Shown here piece by piece: positions 15,670-24,164 of a stretch of DNA of 26,002 nt; position 1 is the first letter of the stretch; each line of letters starts with the position of its first letter. The stretch covers positions 1-26,002 of the forward strand of contig JAEWSC010000028.1 of the NCBI GenBank assembly GCA_023398575.1, written 5' to 3'. The notes under the pieces are model-generated. The model searched no databases and was not told the DNA's origin. It saw only the letters and a list, made by a program, of their open reading frames with translations. Made by a program: the position numbers and the translations under genes. This DNA is from Bacillota bacterium (lineage in GTDB: Bacteria > Bacillota > Clostridia > Christensenellales > Aristaeellaceae).

Positions 15670-16926
15670 TTACAGTATGTATTTCTCAACGTTAAAAAGA
15701 TATATGTATGCTGAGCCATGCTCCCTGGGCAAGAAAAACAGCATAAAACGCGTATCGCCGTAAAAGGTTACGCTGGATTCTAACGCAAATGGATTGTAGA
15801 TGTCATAAGACTTGATAATATTGCCTGTCTGGATGTCGGTAATGGTTACAGTGCTTCCATCGCTGCGCTCGGATTTCATGCCAGTTAGCGCCAGCAGCCT
15901 GCCGTCCAAAGAAATGTCGTAGTCGACGTCGCATTCCATGGCATTGGCTGTTTCCAACTGCTCCTGTACCGTTTTGGGAAGCGGTGAGGATTCTAAGTTG
16001 TTTACATCAGTCATCAAGGCTGAGCCATACAGTGTGTTTCCTGTCATGCCGCATAAATAGCCGCGCCCCGTAATCCGGTGATCCGTGCGCGTCTTCAGGT
16101 CATAAATACCATAGCCCGCGCCCCATTCCCAGCCGAAGACCTGATACACAAACCGATACTCGTCCAAGGGCTTGTACACATAGAAATCACGCCAAAGCAA
16201 CATATCATTTTCATAATAGGTCTCTTCGTCTATCGGGAATGTCAATGTGTCGTACCCTTCATCGTCCGGGCATGGAACATATTTCAGAAAAGTTTCATAG
16301 CTGGCCCCTTGCGAATCTTGGGTCATTGGGGCAACGCCCTGGATCAACAGTTCCTCCTTGTTGGTTTTCAGATCGACGGCATAGAGGCTTCTATCAACTA
16401 CCTCACGGATAGCCGTTTTGCCGCCGGGCATGACCATGAACCCGTTTGGCACAGTGCCGATCATCACTGTGCCATCCGGCGCAACAGTTACCTTGACATA
16501 GGAGCGGAAGTCATCATACGTGTCCTCATCTTCTGACGTGTACTGTAAATAGAATAGGCCGTCATCAAAGCCCTGCTCAGATTGGTAAGGCACATGTGGA
16601 ACAGGTGTCCGGGAAAGGGCCTTATTGTTCCGCGTGTCCAAAACGATAAGCTCAGAGTCTATTTCCTCCAGCGGCTGCCGGAGGATCACGCAGATGTCTG
16701 CGTTGAGCATCCAGGCATCCTCCACATCGTACACGCCGTCGCCCAAGGCCACCTTAAGATCAATCTCCGTCACACCTTCAGGAACGACGGTGTAAAGAGC
16801 AGCCTTCGAATTTGCAGATAACTCTTCGCTGCTGACAGGCGAGGATTCCGCACGCGCTGGGCTTTTAACCAGAGATTGAAACAGAAAAAGAAAAAATAGC
16901 AGAAAAATCAACCGCTTCTTCATCAT
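15670..16926 (-). CDS. Secreted protein of unknown function, possibly beta-propeller-like
   Basis: This 418-residue protein starts MMKKRLIFLLFFLFLFQSLV and has an Ala-x-Ala cleavage site (PARA-ES). The mature part is rich in beta-strand motifs. Phrases such as LIVLDTRNNKALS, LYAVDLKTNKEELL, YGIYDLKTRTDH, SLDGRLLALTG and ITDIQTGNIIKSYD recall TolB/WD-type propeller blades that report a state variable, but I cannot assign a family. The start was set at 16926 after AGAGG; the adjacent ATG at 16923 has better spacing and is equally possible. Extending upstream to 16986 would put residues ahead of the signal peptide. The promoter is at 17004-17032. It is convergent with the pseudoprotease gene, with no obvious terminator between them. 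Confidence 0.75.
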   Translation of the reverse strand: MMKKRLIFLLFFLFLFQSLVKSPARAESSPVSSEELSANSKAALYTVVPEGVTEIDLKVALGDGVYDVEDAWMLNADICVILRQPLEEIDSELIVLDTRNNKALSRTPVPHVPYQSEQGFDDGLFYLQYTSEDEDTYDDFRSYVKVTVAPDGTVMIGTVPNGFMVMPGGKTAIREVVDRSLYAVDLKTNKEELLIQGVAPMTQDSQGASYETFLKYVPCPDDEGYDTLTFPIDEETYYENDMLLWRDFYVYKPLDEYRFVYQVFGWEWGAGYGIYDLKTRTDHRITGRGYLCGMTGNTLYGSALMTDVNNLESSPLPKTVQEQLETANAMECDVDYDISLDGRLLALTGMKSERSDGSTVTITDIQTGNIIKSYDIYNPFALESSVTFYGDTRFMLFFLPREHGSAYIYLFNVEKYIL

Positions 16927-17003
16927 GACGCCTCTTGCTCGATTTGCCGCCTGGCATGATGTAAGGTGTAAATAATCGTCTCGCACTACATTTTATTTCC
17001 ATT

Positions 17004-17032
17004 AATATAGCATGTATGGCAGCATATTTCAA
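17004..17032 (-). promoter_or_regulatory. Promoter of the secreted propeller-like protein gene
   Basis: On the minus strand TTGAAA (17027-17032) and TATATT (17004-17009) are 17 bases apart, about 78 bases upstream of the start codon. Confidence 0.5.
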
Positions 17033-17160
17033 TCCGCCTAGCGCATACAGTCTGTTTTGGCCCGGCTGTTGATACAAAGCACAGGGCGTGTAGCATGGAT
17101 ATGTGTCAACCTAGCTTTCGGGGTTAGAAGAAGATGCCAAAATTCTTTTGATATTTTCCC

Positions 17161-17188
17161 TTGACACAGGCTATAAACCTTGTACAAT
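17161..17188 (+). promoter_or_regulatory. Promoter of the lysine-riboswitch transcript
   Basis: A consensus TTGACA (17161-17166) is followed after 16 bases by TACAAT (17183-17188). Transcription would start near 17195, about 30 bases before the aptamer. Confidence 0.7.
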
Positions 17189-17226
17189 AAGAATTGAAAT
17201 CGGGTGATGAAAACCCATCCCCGATA

Positions 17227-17393
17227 GAATAGAGGAGCGGTCCATCAAAAGTACCCTGCCAGAGCCTTCAACAGGCGTTGACAGCAGGTGGAAAGGGATG
17301 GCCGCCGAAATGAAAGGGCCTGTTGAAGCCTTTTCGTTGGTTGACGGAAGAATATTCCGCCGACTGTCACGGTTTAACCGTGGAGCGCTATTC
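17227..17393 (+). promoter_or_regulatory. Lysine riboswitch (L-box) aptamer
   Basis: The leader carries the conserved lysine-riboswitch blocks in the right order: AGAGGAGCG (17231-17239), AAAAGTA (17247-17253), GGAAAGGGATGGCCGCCGAA (from 17290), GTTGGTTGACGG (about 17336-17347), ACTGTCAC (17363-17370) and GGAGCGCTATTC (17382-17393). GAATAG (17227-17232) closes the P1 stem with CTATTC (17388-17393). The L-box binds L-lysine and controls lysine biosynthesis or transport genes. Here it precedes a terminator and then an amino-acid ABC importer, so lysine should switch the importer off by premature termination. Confidence 0.92.
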
Positions 17394-17415
17394 GACCGCT
17401 TTTATTTTGAGATAG

Positions 17416-17453
17416 AAGCAGCGATTGCGCATAGCCGTAATCGCTGCTTTTTT
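17416..17453 (+). terminator. Riboswitch-controlled intrinsic terminator
   Basis: AAGCAGCGATT (17416-17426) pairs perfectly with AATCGCTGCTT (17439-17449), followed by a T-run. It lies between the lysine aptamer and the binding-protein start. A competing structure using CTAT (17388-17391) with ATAG (17412-17415) and GCTTTT with AGAAGC could serve as antiterminator when lysine is absent. Confidence 0.9.
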
Positions 17454-17481
17454 CTGTATTACGAACAGGGAGGAATCTACT

Positions 17482-18291
17482 ATGAAGAAAACAGTTGCTT
17501 TGTTTCTTGCCCTCTTGATGCTCCTCACCCTAGGCTCTGCCATGGCAGAGGGCACGCTGCGCGTTGGCATGGAATGCAACTATGCCCCCTTCAACTGGAC
17601 CCAATCGGAAGCCACTGAATTTACCGCGCCCATTGAAGGCGGCATTGGCTTTGCAGACGGCTACGATGTTCAAATTGCCAAGAAAATTGCCGAAGGCCTT
17701 GGCAAGGAGCTGGTGATTGTAAAGACCGAGTGGGATGGCCTGCCCATGGGCGTGGACAGCGGCATGTTTGATGCCATCATCGCCGGCATGAGCCCCACAG
17801 CCGAGCGCAAGACCAAGCTGGATTTCTCCGAGCCCTACTACTCCAGCGAGCTGGTGGTGGTGCTCAAGAAGGACAGCAAGTTTGCAACCGCAAAGGCCCT
17901 TGCTGATTTGACGGGCGCCAACATCACCGCCCAACTCAACACCTTCCACTACACGGTCATCGATCAGATTCCCGGTGTGGTAAAGGCCACCGCCATGGAA
18001 AGCTTCCCCGCCATGATCGTGGCCGTGCGCAGCGGCTTTGTGGATGCCTATATCGCCGAACGGCCCGGCGCGGAGGCCGATGTGATGGCCAACCCTGACC
18101 TCACCTACATCGCCTTCCCGCAGGGCAGCGGCTTTGTCACCTCCCCCGAGGATGTAGCCATCGCTGTGGGCCTGAAAATGGGCAGCACCCTGACTGCCGA
18201 AATCAACGCGATTCTGGCCGGGCTGGACGACGCCACCCGCCTGCAGATGATGCTGGATGCCACCGCTCGCCAGCCCCTGGCGCAAGAATAA
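17482..18291 (+). CDS. Lysine ABC importer, substrate-binding protein
   Basis: This 269-residue protein has a signal peptide (MKKTVALFLALLMLLTLGSAMA) and a family 3 type solute-binding fold: LRVGMECNYAPFNW near the mature N-terminus, GYDVQIAKKIAEGL, FDAIIAGMSPTAERKTKLDFSEPYY and a C-terminal EINAILAGL helix. It would capture a cationic amino acid outside the membrane and deliver it to the permease. The lysine riboswitch upstream argues for lysine. No lipobox Cys follows the signal peptide, so membrane anchoring by lipidation, usual in Gram-positives, is not seen. The start follows GGGAGG; an in-frame TTG at 17425 lies inside the terminator stem and is not credible. Confidence 0.9.
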   Translation: MKKTVALFLALLMLLTLGSAMAEGTLRVGMECNYAPFNWTQSEATEFTAPIEGGIGFADGYDVQIAKKIAEGLGKELVIVKTEWDGLPMGVDSGMFDAIIAGMSPTAERKTKLDFSEPYYSSELVVVLKKDSKFATAKALADLTGANITAQLNTFHYTVIDQIPGVVKATAMESFPAMIVAVRSGFVDAYIAERPGAEADVMANPDLTYIAFPQGSGFVTSPEDVAIAVGLKMGSTLTAEINAILAGLDDATRLQMMLDATARQPLAQE

Positions 18292-18309
18292 TCCTTCTCA
18301 ATTGCTCAC

Positions 18310-18350
18310 AGGGAACGGATAGTTGGGCAGAACGCCCGCTTCCGTTCCCT
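18310..18350 (+). other. Intercistronic hairpin between binding-protein and permease genes
   Basis: AGGGAACGGA (18310-18319) pairs perfectly with TCCGTTCCCT (18341-18350), and an inner GGGC/GCCC stem fits within the loop. Only TTTT follows after a few bases. It could be a leaky attenuator or an RNA-stabilising stem that keeps the binding-protein message in excess over permease and ATPase, as is common in ABC operons. Confidence 0.6.
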
Positions 18351-18494
18351 TAGCCTTTTGAAAAACCTCACAACCGCAAAAAAGTTACCCGAGAAGGCAA
18401 CATTTTTGCTTGCATCGTCGCCATTGTGGGTTTTTGAACAGGCTGTCATCCCGTCTGATACCCGTTTTCCCATCGCTGGCAAGGAGTGAACCTG

Positions 18495-19278
18495 ATGCCA
18501 ACTACCGATAATTTCTTTGACTGGGTGCTGTTTATCCTGGATAAATACGGCCCCCTGTTCTGGGCAGGAACCAAAAACACGCTGTTGGTTGCGCTCACCG
18601 GCACCATCATCGGTTTTGTGATCGGCCTTTTCGTGGCCATTTTGCGTACCATCCCCGTAAAACCCAAGGACGCCTGGTATAAGAAGGCGCCCGTGATGGG
18701 CCTTTCCTTTCTGCTGGGTATTTATATTGAAGTTTTCCGTGGCACGCCCATGATTGTGCAGGCCATGGTTATTTTCTACGGCGCGCTGCAATTTCTGCAC
18801 ATCCGCATGGATGTATTAACCGCCGCCATCTTCATCGTTTCCATCAACACCGGCGCTTACATGGCCGAAATCATCCGCGGCGGCATTATCAGCGTGGACA
18901 AGGGACAAAAGGAAGCGGCCTATGCCATTGGCATGACCCACTTCCAGAGCATGATCTATGTAGTGCTGCCCCAGGCCGTTCGCAACATCATGCCCTCCAT
19001 CGGCAATGAGTTCGTGGTCAACATCAAGGATTCCAGCGTGCTGAACGTAATTTCCGTGACCGAGCTGTACTTTATGTCAAAGTCCGCCGCCGGCAGCTAC
19101 ATGCGCTACTTTGAGGTGTTTTTCATCACGGCCGTCATTTACTTTATCCTCACCTTTACCGTAACGCGCATTTTACGCTTTGTGGAAAAGAAGATGGACG
19201 GCAAAAGCAGCTACACCATACACGGCTCCCAAACCAGCAGCAGCAGCGCCATCACACTGCCAAAGGGAGGTGGGAAGC

Positions 19279-19289
<11 letters not shown>
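18495..19289 (+). CDS. Lysine ABC importer, permease
   Basis: This 264-residue HisM/GlnP-type membrane protein has hydrophobic spans at about 28-50, 68-82, 88-100, 106-122 and 212-236. The cytoplasmic EAA loop that docks the ATPase, with KEAAYAIGM...LPQAVR, lies at about 139-163. It should homodimerise, as no second permease gene is present. The start is the ATG after AAGGAG with eight bases; a GTG three codons earlier overlaps the ribosome site. An unusual Ser-rich tail (SQTSSSSAI) precedes the stop. The end overlaps the ATPase start by 11 bases, implying coupled translation. Confidence 0.9.
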
Positions 19290-20028
<739 letters not shown>

Positions 20029-20037
20029 GATAAAACG

Positions 20038-20061
20038 AAAAGCGGCGAGGGCCGCTTTTTT
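20038..20061 (+). terminator. Terminator of the lysine transporter operon
   Basis: AAAAGCGGC and GCCGCTTTT pair around a GAGG loop and run into a T-tract. The hairpin lies directly behind the ATPase stop codon. Confidence 0.9.
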
Positions 20062-20099
20062 GATTTTACATCGCTGTCATTCGTATAAAGCTGCCCTTT

Positions 20100-20201
20100 G
20101 CAGGAGGGAGTAGGGGGGATTTCGATTTCCCCCCTTAACTCCCCCCTGCACTCCCCATATCCCCCTTAAACCGACCAGGGCCTCGGCCCTGGACCCGGGG
20201 A
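20100..20201 (-). repeat. Dispersed GC-rich repeat, copy C (complete)
   Basis: This is a full-length reverse-orientation copy, nearly identical to copy B, with the CCCGGG end pointing right. It sits just behind the transporter terminator. Translating across it gives the same spurious peptide (PRVQGRGPGRFKGDMG) as across copy A. Confidence 0.9.
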
Positions 20202-20507
20202 GAACACATGGGAGAGAAAGCATGGGGAGGATACGATGTATAATTACAAGGACCCCCTGGGTAAGTCGCGTCCTTTGTGTTAGTCTTTGCCCTCCCATAC
20301 CTCTTGGGAAGGTTTTGAAGGTTGCCCTCCCTTTGATCAGAGGGGAGTGCTCTTTGGTGTATAGAGAAGGTGGATGTCAACTTTCATCTGACAGCAGCCC
20401 ATCAAAAATTTGTTTTATGATCATGGATTGTTGCCATACAGTTGTCAACAATTGCATGATATAGTAAAAAAGCAAACGAATGAATCGACTGTCAGGAGGA
20501 AACAGCT
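20202..20507 (+). other. Leader/intergenic region of the isochorismatase gene
   Basis: There is no protein gene here. A CCCTCCC...GAGGGGAG hairpin lies near 20321-20347. A perfect 7 bp inverted repeat, ATTGTTG (20427-20433) and CAACAAT (20446-20452), lies about 60 bases upstream of the start and could be an operator. A well-spaced promoter was not obvious. The ribosome site AGGAGG is at 20494-20499. Confidence 0.4.
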
Positions 20508-21002
20508 ATGCAGAACAAGGCCTTGGTCATCATAGATATTCAAAATGACATAACCAAGAATTACAAGGAGATTATCGGCAATATCAATCAAGCAATTGAT
20601 TGGGCAGCTAATCATGATATTCCTGTTGTTTATATACGGCATGAAAATCTATCAGACGGCACGAGGACTTTCAAACCCAATACACGCGGGGCCGAATTGG
20701 CATCGGATTTGAAAATAGTATCAAATAATGTGTTTACGAAATACATAGGAAACGCTTTGAGCAGTGAGGCATTTGCAGACTTTATTTGCAAAAATGAAAT
20801 AGGTGATTTCTACATAGCAGGCGCAGATGCTGCTGCTTGTGTGAAATCAACCTGTTACAACTTGCGCAAAGCAAATCATGGCGTGCGTGTTTTATCCGAT
20901 TGCATTACAAGCTATGATAAGAGAAAAATTGATGAAATGCTGCGGTATTATGAAAGCAAGGGCTGCGAAATTGTGAGTTTGAATACCCTGTGTGCAGTAT
21001 GA
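20508..21002 (+). CDS. Isochorismatase-family cysteine hydrolase
   Basis: This 164-residue cytoplasmic hydrolase has the family triad Asp10 (VIIDIQND), Lys78 (FTKYIGNAL) and Cys111 (AGADAAACVKST), the last preceded by the usual small-residue run before the nucleophile. Relatives split nicotinamide, ureidoacrylate, N-carbamoyl compounds or isochorismate; the substrate here cannot be read from the sequence. The protein is somewhat short for the family. The start is set by AGGAGG with an 8-base spacer. It stands alone between repeat copy C and two terminators. Confidence 0.88.
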   Translation: MQNKALVIIDIQNDITKNYKEIIGNINQAIDWAANHDIPVVYIRHENLSDGTRTFKPNTRGAELASDLKIVSNNVFTKYIGNALSSEAFADFICKNEIGDFYIAGADAAACVKSTCYNLRKANHGVRVLSDCITSYDKRKIDEMLRYYESKGCEIVSLNTLCAV

Positions 21003-21091
21003 GCATGTGTCTGTGGTATGGGTCTTTCCACTGCCAGCGAAGAAAAGAAAAAGAAACCAGGGGGGCCGTTTCTGGTTTGTTTGGGATCTGT

Positions 21092-21128
21092 AAAACCGTA
21101 ACCGAAGGAACCGTCCCTATGGTTTTTT
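21092..21128 (+). terminator. Intrinsic terminator behind the isochorismatase-family gene
   Basis: AAAACCGTA (21092-21100) and TATGGTTTT (21118-21126) pair with one wobble and continue into T6. Confidence 0.6.
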
Positions 21129-21138
21129 GAAAGGGAAT

Positions 21139-21165
21139 AAAAAGCGGAGGGAGCCGCTTTTTTTG
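21139..21165 (+). terminator. Second intrinsic terminator in tandem
   Basis: AAAAAGCGG and CCGCTTTTT pair around AGGGAG and are followed by further Ts. It is a compact classical terminator eleven bases after the previous one. Confidence 0.85.
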
Positions 21166-21300
21166 TGGGTCAAAAGGCAGGAACACATCTTAGCTATTCC
21201 TTGATCCCAAAGGCGGGCAAGATAAAACACTCCAATTCGTAAACAACTGCTTTGAAGAATCATAGGATGATTCAAAAAGTGTTGTGGTTTGGAGGCTTGT

Positions 21301-21864
21301 ATGATCTATGTTGTTATGCCTGGGGATACACTTACATCGATCGCACAGAGATTTAATACGACTGTATCTGCCCTTTTAGCGCTAAACCCCCAAATCATCA
21401 ATCCTGACGTCATATTTCCCGGGCAAATCATCACTGTATCTGGAGAAGGGCCCACCCCGCCGACGCCCGTATGTCCGCTTCTGCAACTCGGGAGCCGGGG
21501 CAATGATGTTGCCAGGCTTCAAACCCTGCTGAGGGTAGCCGGCTTTCATCCAGGTCCTACGGATGGCATATTTGGGGCAAGTACCCTAAGAGCGCTGATT
21601 GCGTTTCAACGCAGCATACGAGAAATAGAAGTCGTTACAGGCGTGGCAGATTTTGAAACCTGGACTGCTTTGGGGGCAGAATGTATCCCAGGCCCAGTCG
21701 TACCGCCTGGTGTAGTGAAATATATCGTTAGGCCCGGAGAGTCCCTTTACATTATTGCCGCCCGGTTTAATGTGACGGTACAAGAAATTCTGCAAGCAAA
21801 TCCGCAGATTACAAACCCAGCGCGCATTCTTGCTGGACAGGAGATCAATATTCCTGTCAGGTAA
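21301..21864 (+). CDS. LysM - peptidoglycan-binding - LysM protein
   Basis: This 187-residue protein has a LysM module at about 3-45 (YVVMPGDTLTSIAQRF...FPGQIITV). A PG_binding_1 module lies at about 60-112 (GSRGNDVARLQTLL, TDGIFGASTLRALIAFQ), and a second LysM at about 140-187 (YIVRPGESLYIIAARF...AGQEINIPV). All three bind cell-wall glycan or peptide; there is no hydrolase domain. No signal peptide is present, which suggests assembly into a spore coat/cortex (SafA-like logic) or release on lysis. The start is the ATG after TTGGAGG; a TTG four codons earlier overlaps that site. Confidence 0.88.
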   Translation: MIYVVMPGDTLTSIAQRFNTTVSALLALNPQIINPDVIFPGQIITVSGEGPTPPTPVCPLLQLGSRGNDVARLQTLLRVAGFHPGPTDGIFGASTLRALIAFQRSIREIEVVTGVADFETWTALGAECIPGPVVPPGVVKYIVRPGESLYIIAARFNVTVQEILQANPQITNPARILAGQEINIPVR

Positions 21865-22014
21865 TGATTTTGTGTCGAAAATGGTGCTGCCACTATTTGG
21901 CTGTTTCCGCTCGCCGCTGTTTTTATAGGTTAATAGGTGTTTACTCTCTCATGAAGGATATATTGCCAGAATAATCGCTTCGTTTCGACCTACACTATTT
22001 TTGAGGTGAAGACG

Positions 22015-22122
22015 ATGGCGAATCAAAAAGGCCGCAATCCAAAACGGAAAAATGCTCCTATAAATCCACCTTCCACCCGCCGTACAAAGTATGGGGAGCT
22101 TAAAACAGAAAAGAAGTCGTAA
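22015..22122 (+). CDS. Small basic protein, 35 residues, unknown
   Basis: The frame begins MANQKGRNPKRKNAP and ends KTEKKS. It has an optimal ribosome site (GAGGTG with a six-base spacer) and a classical terminator ~45 bases after the stop. The peptide is Lys/Arg/Asn/Pro-rich, without hydrophobic or Cys residues, so a nucleic-acid- or polyanion-binding role or a spore-type small protein is conceivable. I do not recognise a family. Confidence 0.6.
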   Translation: MANQKGRNPKRKNAPINPPSTRRTKYGELKTEKKS

Positions 22123-22168
22123 GCCTGCATGTTTTAAGCTTTCCTGCAGGAAGCCTATCGCCTCAAGC

Positions 22169-22201
22169 GCCCGTGATCTGTTGAGATTGCGGGCTTTTTT
22201 T
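22169..22201 (+). terminator. Terminator of the small basic protein gene
   Basis: GCCCG (22169-22173) pairs with CGGGC (22190-22194), with an inner ATCT/AGAT stem, and is followed by T7. Confidence 0.8.
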
Positions 22202-22358
22202 GTGTTTTGGAAAATGGATAGAGACAGGGGTGGGTGATGATTTGATAGGGGAAAATGTAAGGGGTTTATACTCCACAAGGACGGACATTTCGTTTGTGTA
22301 AAAGCAAAGCTTGAGTAAGTAGAACAACGGGCAAATGTAGCGTGGCACGGTACACAAA

Positions 22359-22564
22359 GCAGGAGGGAGTAGGGGGGATTTCGATTTCCCCCCTTAACAT
22401 TCCGCAACCTCAATCGGCGCGCTGCATCGCTTTCGCTTGCATCGCTTGTTTCGGTTGATTCGTTTGCTTCGCTTTATCGTCCACTGGACGCGCTCAGCTC
22501 ACTCACCCCCTGCCTCCCCATATCCCCCTTAAACCGACCAGGGCCTCGGCCCTGGACCCGGGGA
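22359..22564 (-). repeat. Dispersed GC-rich repeat, copy D (split by an insertion)
   Basis: This reverse-orientation copy has both ends intact. It is interrupted after TTAAC (22398) and resumes at CCCCCTGC (22506). The CCCGGG end faces the membrane protein/methyltransferase/kinase operon. Beyond the repeat, GAGGAG is shared with the flank of copy A. Confidence 0.88.
22399..22505. other. 107 bp insertion inside repeat copy D
   Basis: This block is absent from copies A, B, C and E. It is built from degenerate CGCTTT/CGCTTG/GCTTCG words and contains the palindrome CGTCCA-C-TGGACG (22478-22490). No gene fits in it. It may be a second kind of mobile repeat or a small palindromic element; I cannot match it to a family. 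Confidence 0.6.
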
Positions 22565-22779
22565 GGAGGCTCAGGGGAATCAGAAACTAGAAGGACGGTT
22601 TGATGGGGTCTTTAATTCTCTAGCCTAAGGAGCCGACCTTATGGTTTACTTCCCTATGGGTTCTTGTCGTTGTAGAATAATTTGCAGGATATTGAAAAAT
22701 TGTAACGAATTATACCACGACAATGTAAATCTGCTTGCTTATCTTGTTATATGTATAGGAAGGGTGGTTAAAGGCATCC
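22565..22779 (+). other. Leader region of the membrane protein/methyltransferase/kinase operon
   Basis: The region becomes AT-rich after about 22670. No well-spaced -35/-10 pair stands out; a TTGAAA near 22692 and a TATACC near 22711 are too close (13 bases). A purine-rich GGAAGGGTGG near 22757-22766 and AAAGGC at 22769-22774 precede the start codon. Confidence 0.35.
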
Positions 22780-23487
22780 ATGCTTCTATTTGAAAACCCG
22801 AAATCATATGCAGAAATGACAAAGAAGATATCGTATACCGTATTTTTGTTCACTATGTTTGGCCTATTCTTTGTATCGCAAATATCATCTGATTTCTCCG
22901 ATTTCATGAAGGATATATCATTTAAAATGTCAGCAGAAGTATACGGTATGAAACTTTACATATCTTTGCTCTATATTCCAATTGTTATAGCAATACTAGA
23001 AAATGTATTTAGCTTTCATGATAAACTATCAGATCTATTAGGTATCAGGTACAGATACGACAAGAATATTGTCATTAGACATTATCTGCAGGTCCTTAAT
23101 ATGGATAAGTATATCGATAAAATAGATACGAAGAATAGAGAAATAATCATGAACGAGGTGTTTTACAAGTATGCGAGTTCGACATCACCCCAAATTGATC
23201 CTCATTTCATATATTTAGCCTTAGGTTCGTGGTCATGGTATTGGATTTTGCTTGATACCTTTTCTGTTACCCTTTTCGTTGGGATGTTTCTATTATTAAA
23301 ATATTACTCATTGTCTGCCCTGATAATAATTATTATTGTTTTATTCTCATTATATGCCTTTATGTTTATAAAAAGGAATACTGACTGCATAAAGTACTCA
23401 ACTGCTGAAGTAGATGCAATATTATCATATCGCCCCTGGAAAAGAAAAGTGACGGAGTACTTAAGAGATGCACTACAAAATAAATGA
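22780..23487 (+). CDS. Four-helix membrane protein of the kinase operon, unknown family
   Basis: This 235-residue protein has four predicted membrane helices: about 15-33 (ISYTVFLFTMFGLFFVSQI), 56-75 (LYISLLYIPIVIAILENVF), 151-171 and 175-194 (the last with LIIIIIVLF). A ~70-residue polar loop between helices 2 and 3 and a polar C-terminal tail are probably cytoplasmic. I recognise no family. It is the first gene of a compact AT-rich operon, and the methyltransferase start lies inside its last 20 bases, implying translational coupling. By analogy with defence operons it could be a membrane effector or sensor gated by the kinase; that is inference. The ribosome site is weak (AAAGGC), so the exact start is less certain. 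Confidence 0.7.
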   Translation: MLLFENPKSYAEMTKKISYTVFLFTMFGLFFVSQISSDFSDFMKDISFKMSAEVYGMKLYISLLYIPIVIAILENVFSFHDKLSDLLGIRYRYDKNIVIRHYLQVLNMDKYIDKIDTKNREIIMNEVFYKYASSTSPQIDPHFIYLALGSWSWYWILLDTFSVTLFVGMFLLLKYYSLSALIIIIIVLFSLYAFMFIKRNTDCIKYSTAEVDAILSYRPWKRKVTEYLRDALQNK

Positions 23488-24115
23488 CTGTATCATAAAG
23501 ACAGAATACGCGGCAACATCAACACAAAAGCCAAATTGTGTTGTTCTTGATTTAATAAAATTATATGCACCGGGAACTGATGCTTTAGATTACGGGTGTG
23601 GCAAATTGCGCCATACGATACCATTGTGTGGATATGCAAAAAGCGTTATAGCAGTTGATTCAGAAGAACAGATTAGGCGTAATCAGTGTATTTGTGGAAA
23701 AAGGGCAACTATTCTTGATTATGCTGAAAAATACCTTCCAACTCTCAGTGTGTATAAGTTAGATGATAATGATTGGAAAAACAGGACCTATGGGTTCATT
23801 TTGTGTACTAATGTACTATCTGCTGTACCATGTAAAAGTGAAAGATTGTGTATTCTAAAAAGAATAAAGCAATTGCTTGCCAAAGAAGGTATAGCTCTAA
23901 TCTCAGTTCAATTTCGCAACTCATACTATAAAACGTATGCTGCCAGAATGAATACCCATGCATATGAAGATGGATGGATTATTTCTTCATGTAACCGGTA
24001 TTCCTTTTATGGAATAATCCATCCAAATTCACTACACAAACTGTTCTCTGACTCTGGTTTGCGATTATTACATCAGCGGATTATTGATGGTAGTGTCTAT
24101 TGCATTGTCCATTAG
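23468..24115 (+). CDS. Class I SAM-dependent methyltransferase
   Basis: This 215-residue protein has a Rossmann-type methyltransferase core. Motif I, DYGCGKLR (41-48), binds the methionine part of SAM, and acidic Asp64 ends the second strand (SVIAVDS). A motif IV-like segment reads FILCTNVLSAVP, and the post-motif helix is LKRIKQLLAKEGIALISV. The substrate is not evident: there is no NPPY or DPPY typical of N6-adenine/N4-cytosine DNA methylases, and no target-recognition domain, so DNA modification is not the obvious role. It overlaps the membrane protein gene by 20 bases, with GGAG ten bases upstream of the ATG. The kinase starts 49 bases later. The three genes likely act together. Confidence 0.8.
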   Translation: MHYKINDCIIKTEYAATSTQKPNCVVLDLIKLYAPGTDALDYGCGKLRHTIPLCGYAKSVIAVDSEEQIRRNQCICGKRATILDYAEKYLPTLSVYKLDDNDWKNRTYGFILCTNVLSAVPCKSERLCILKRIKQLLAKEGIALISVQFRNSYYKTYAARMNTHAYEDGWIISSCNRYSFYGIIHPNSLHKLFSDSGLRLLHQRIIDGSVYCIVH

Positions 24116-24164
24116 TTCGAATTCATGGGAATGGATTATTTCGCCAAGCAGAGGAGTGGAGCAG

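Noticed and set aside
17530..18285. Minus-strand open frame of 251 codons opposite the binding protein
   Set aside because: His/Gly-rich shadow of the solute-binding protein, without a ribosome site.
20135..20380. Minus-strand open frame of 81 codons
   Set aside because: Its C-terminal part is simply repeat copy C in translation; the rest is intergenic and unconserved in character.
23468..24115. Methyltransferase considered as a restriction-modification DNA methylase
   Set aside because: There is no (D/N/S)PP(Y/F) motif, target-recognition domain or adjacent endonuclease.
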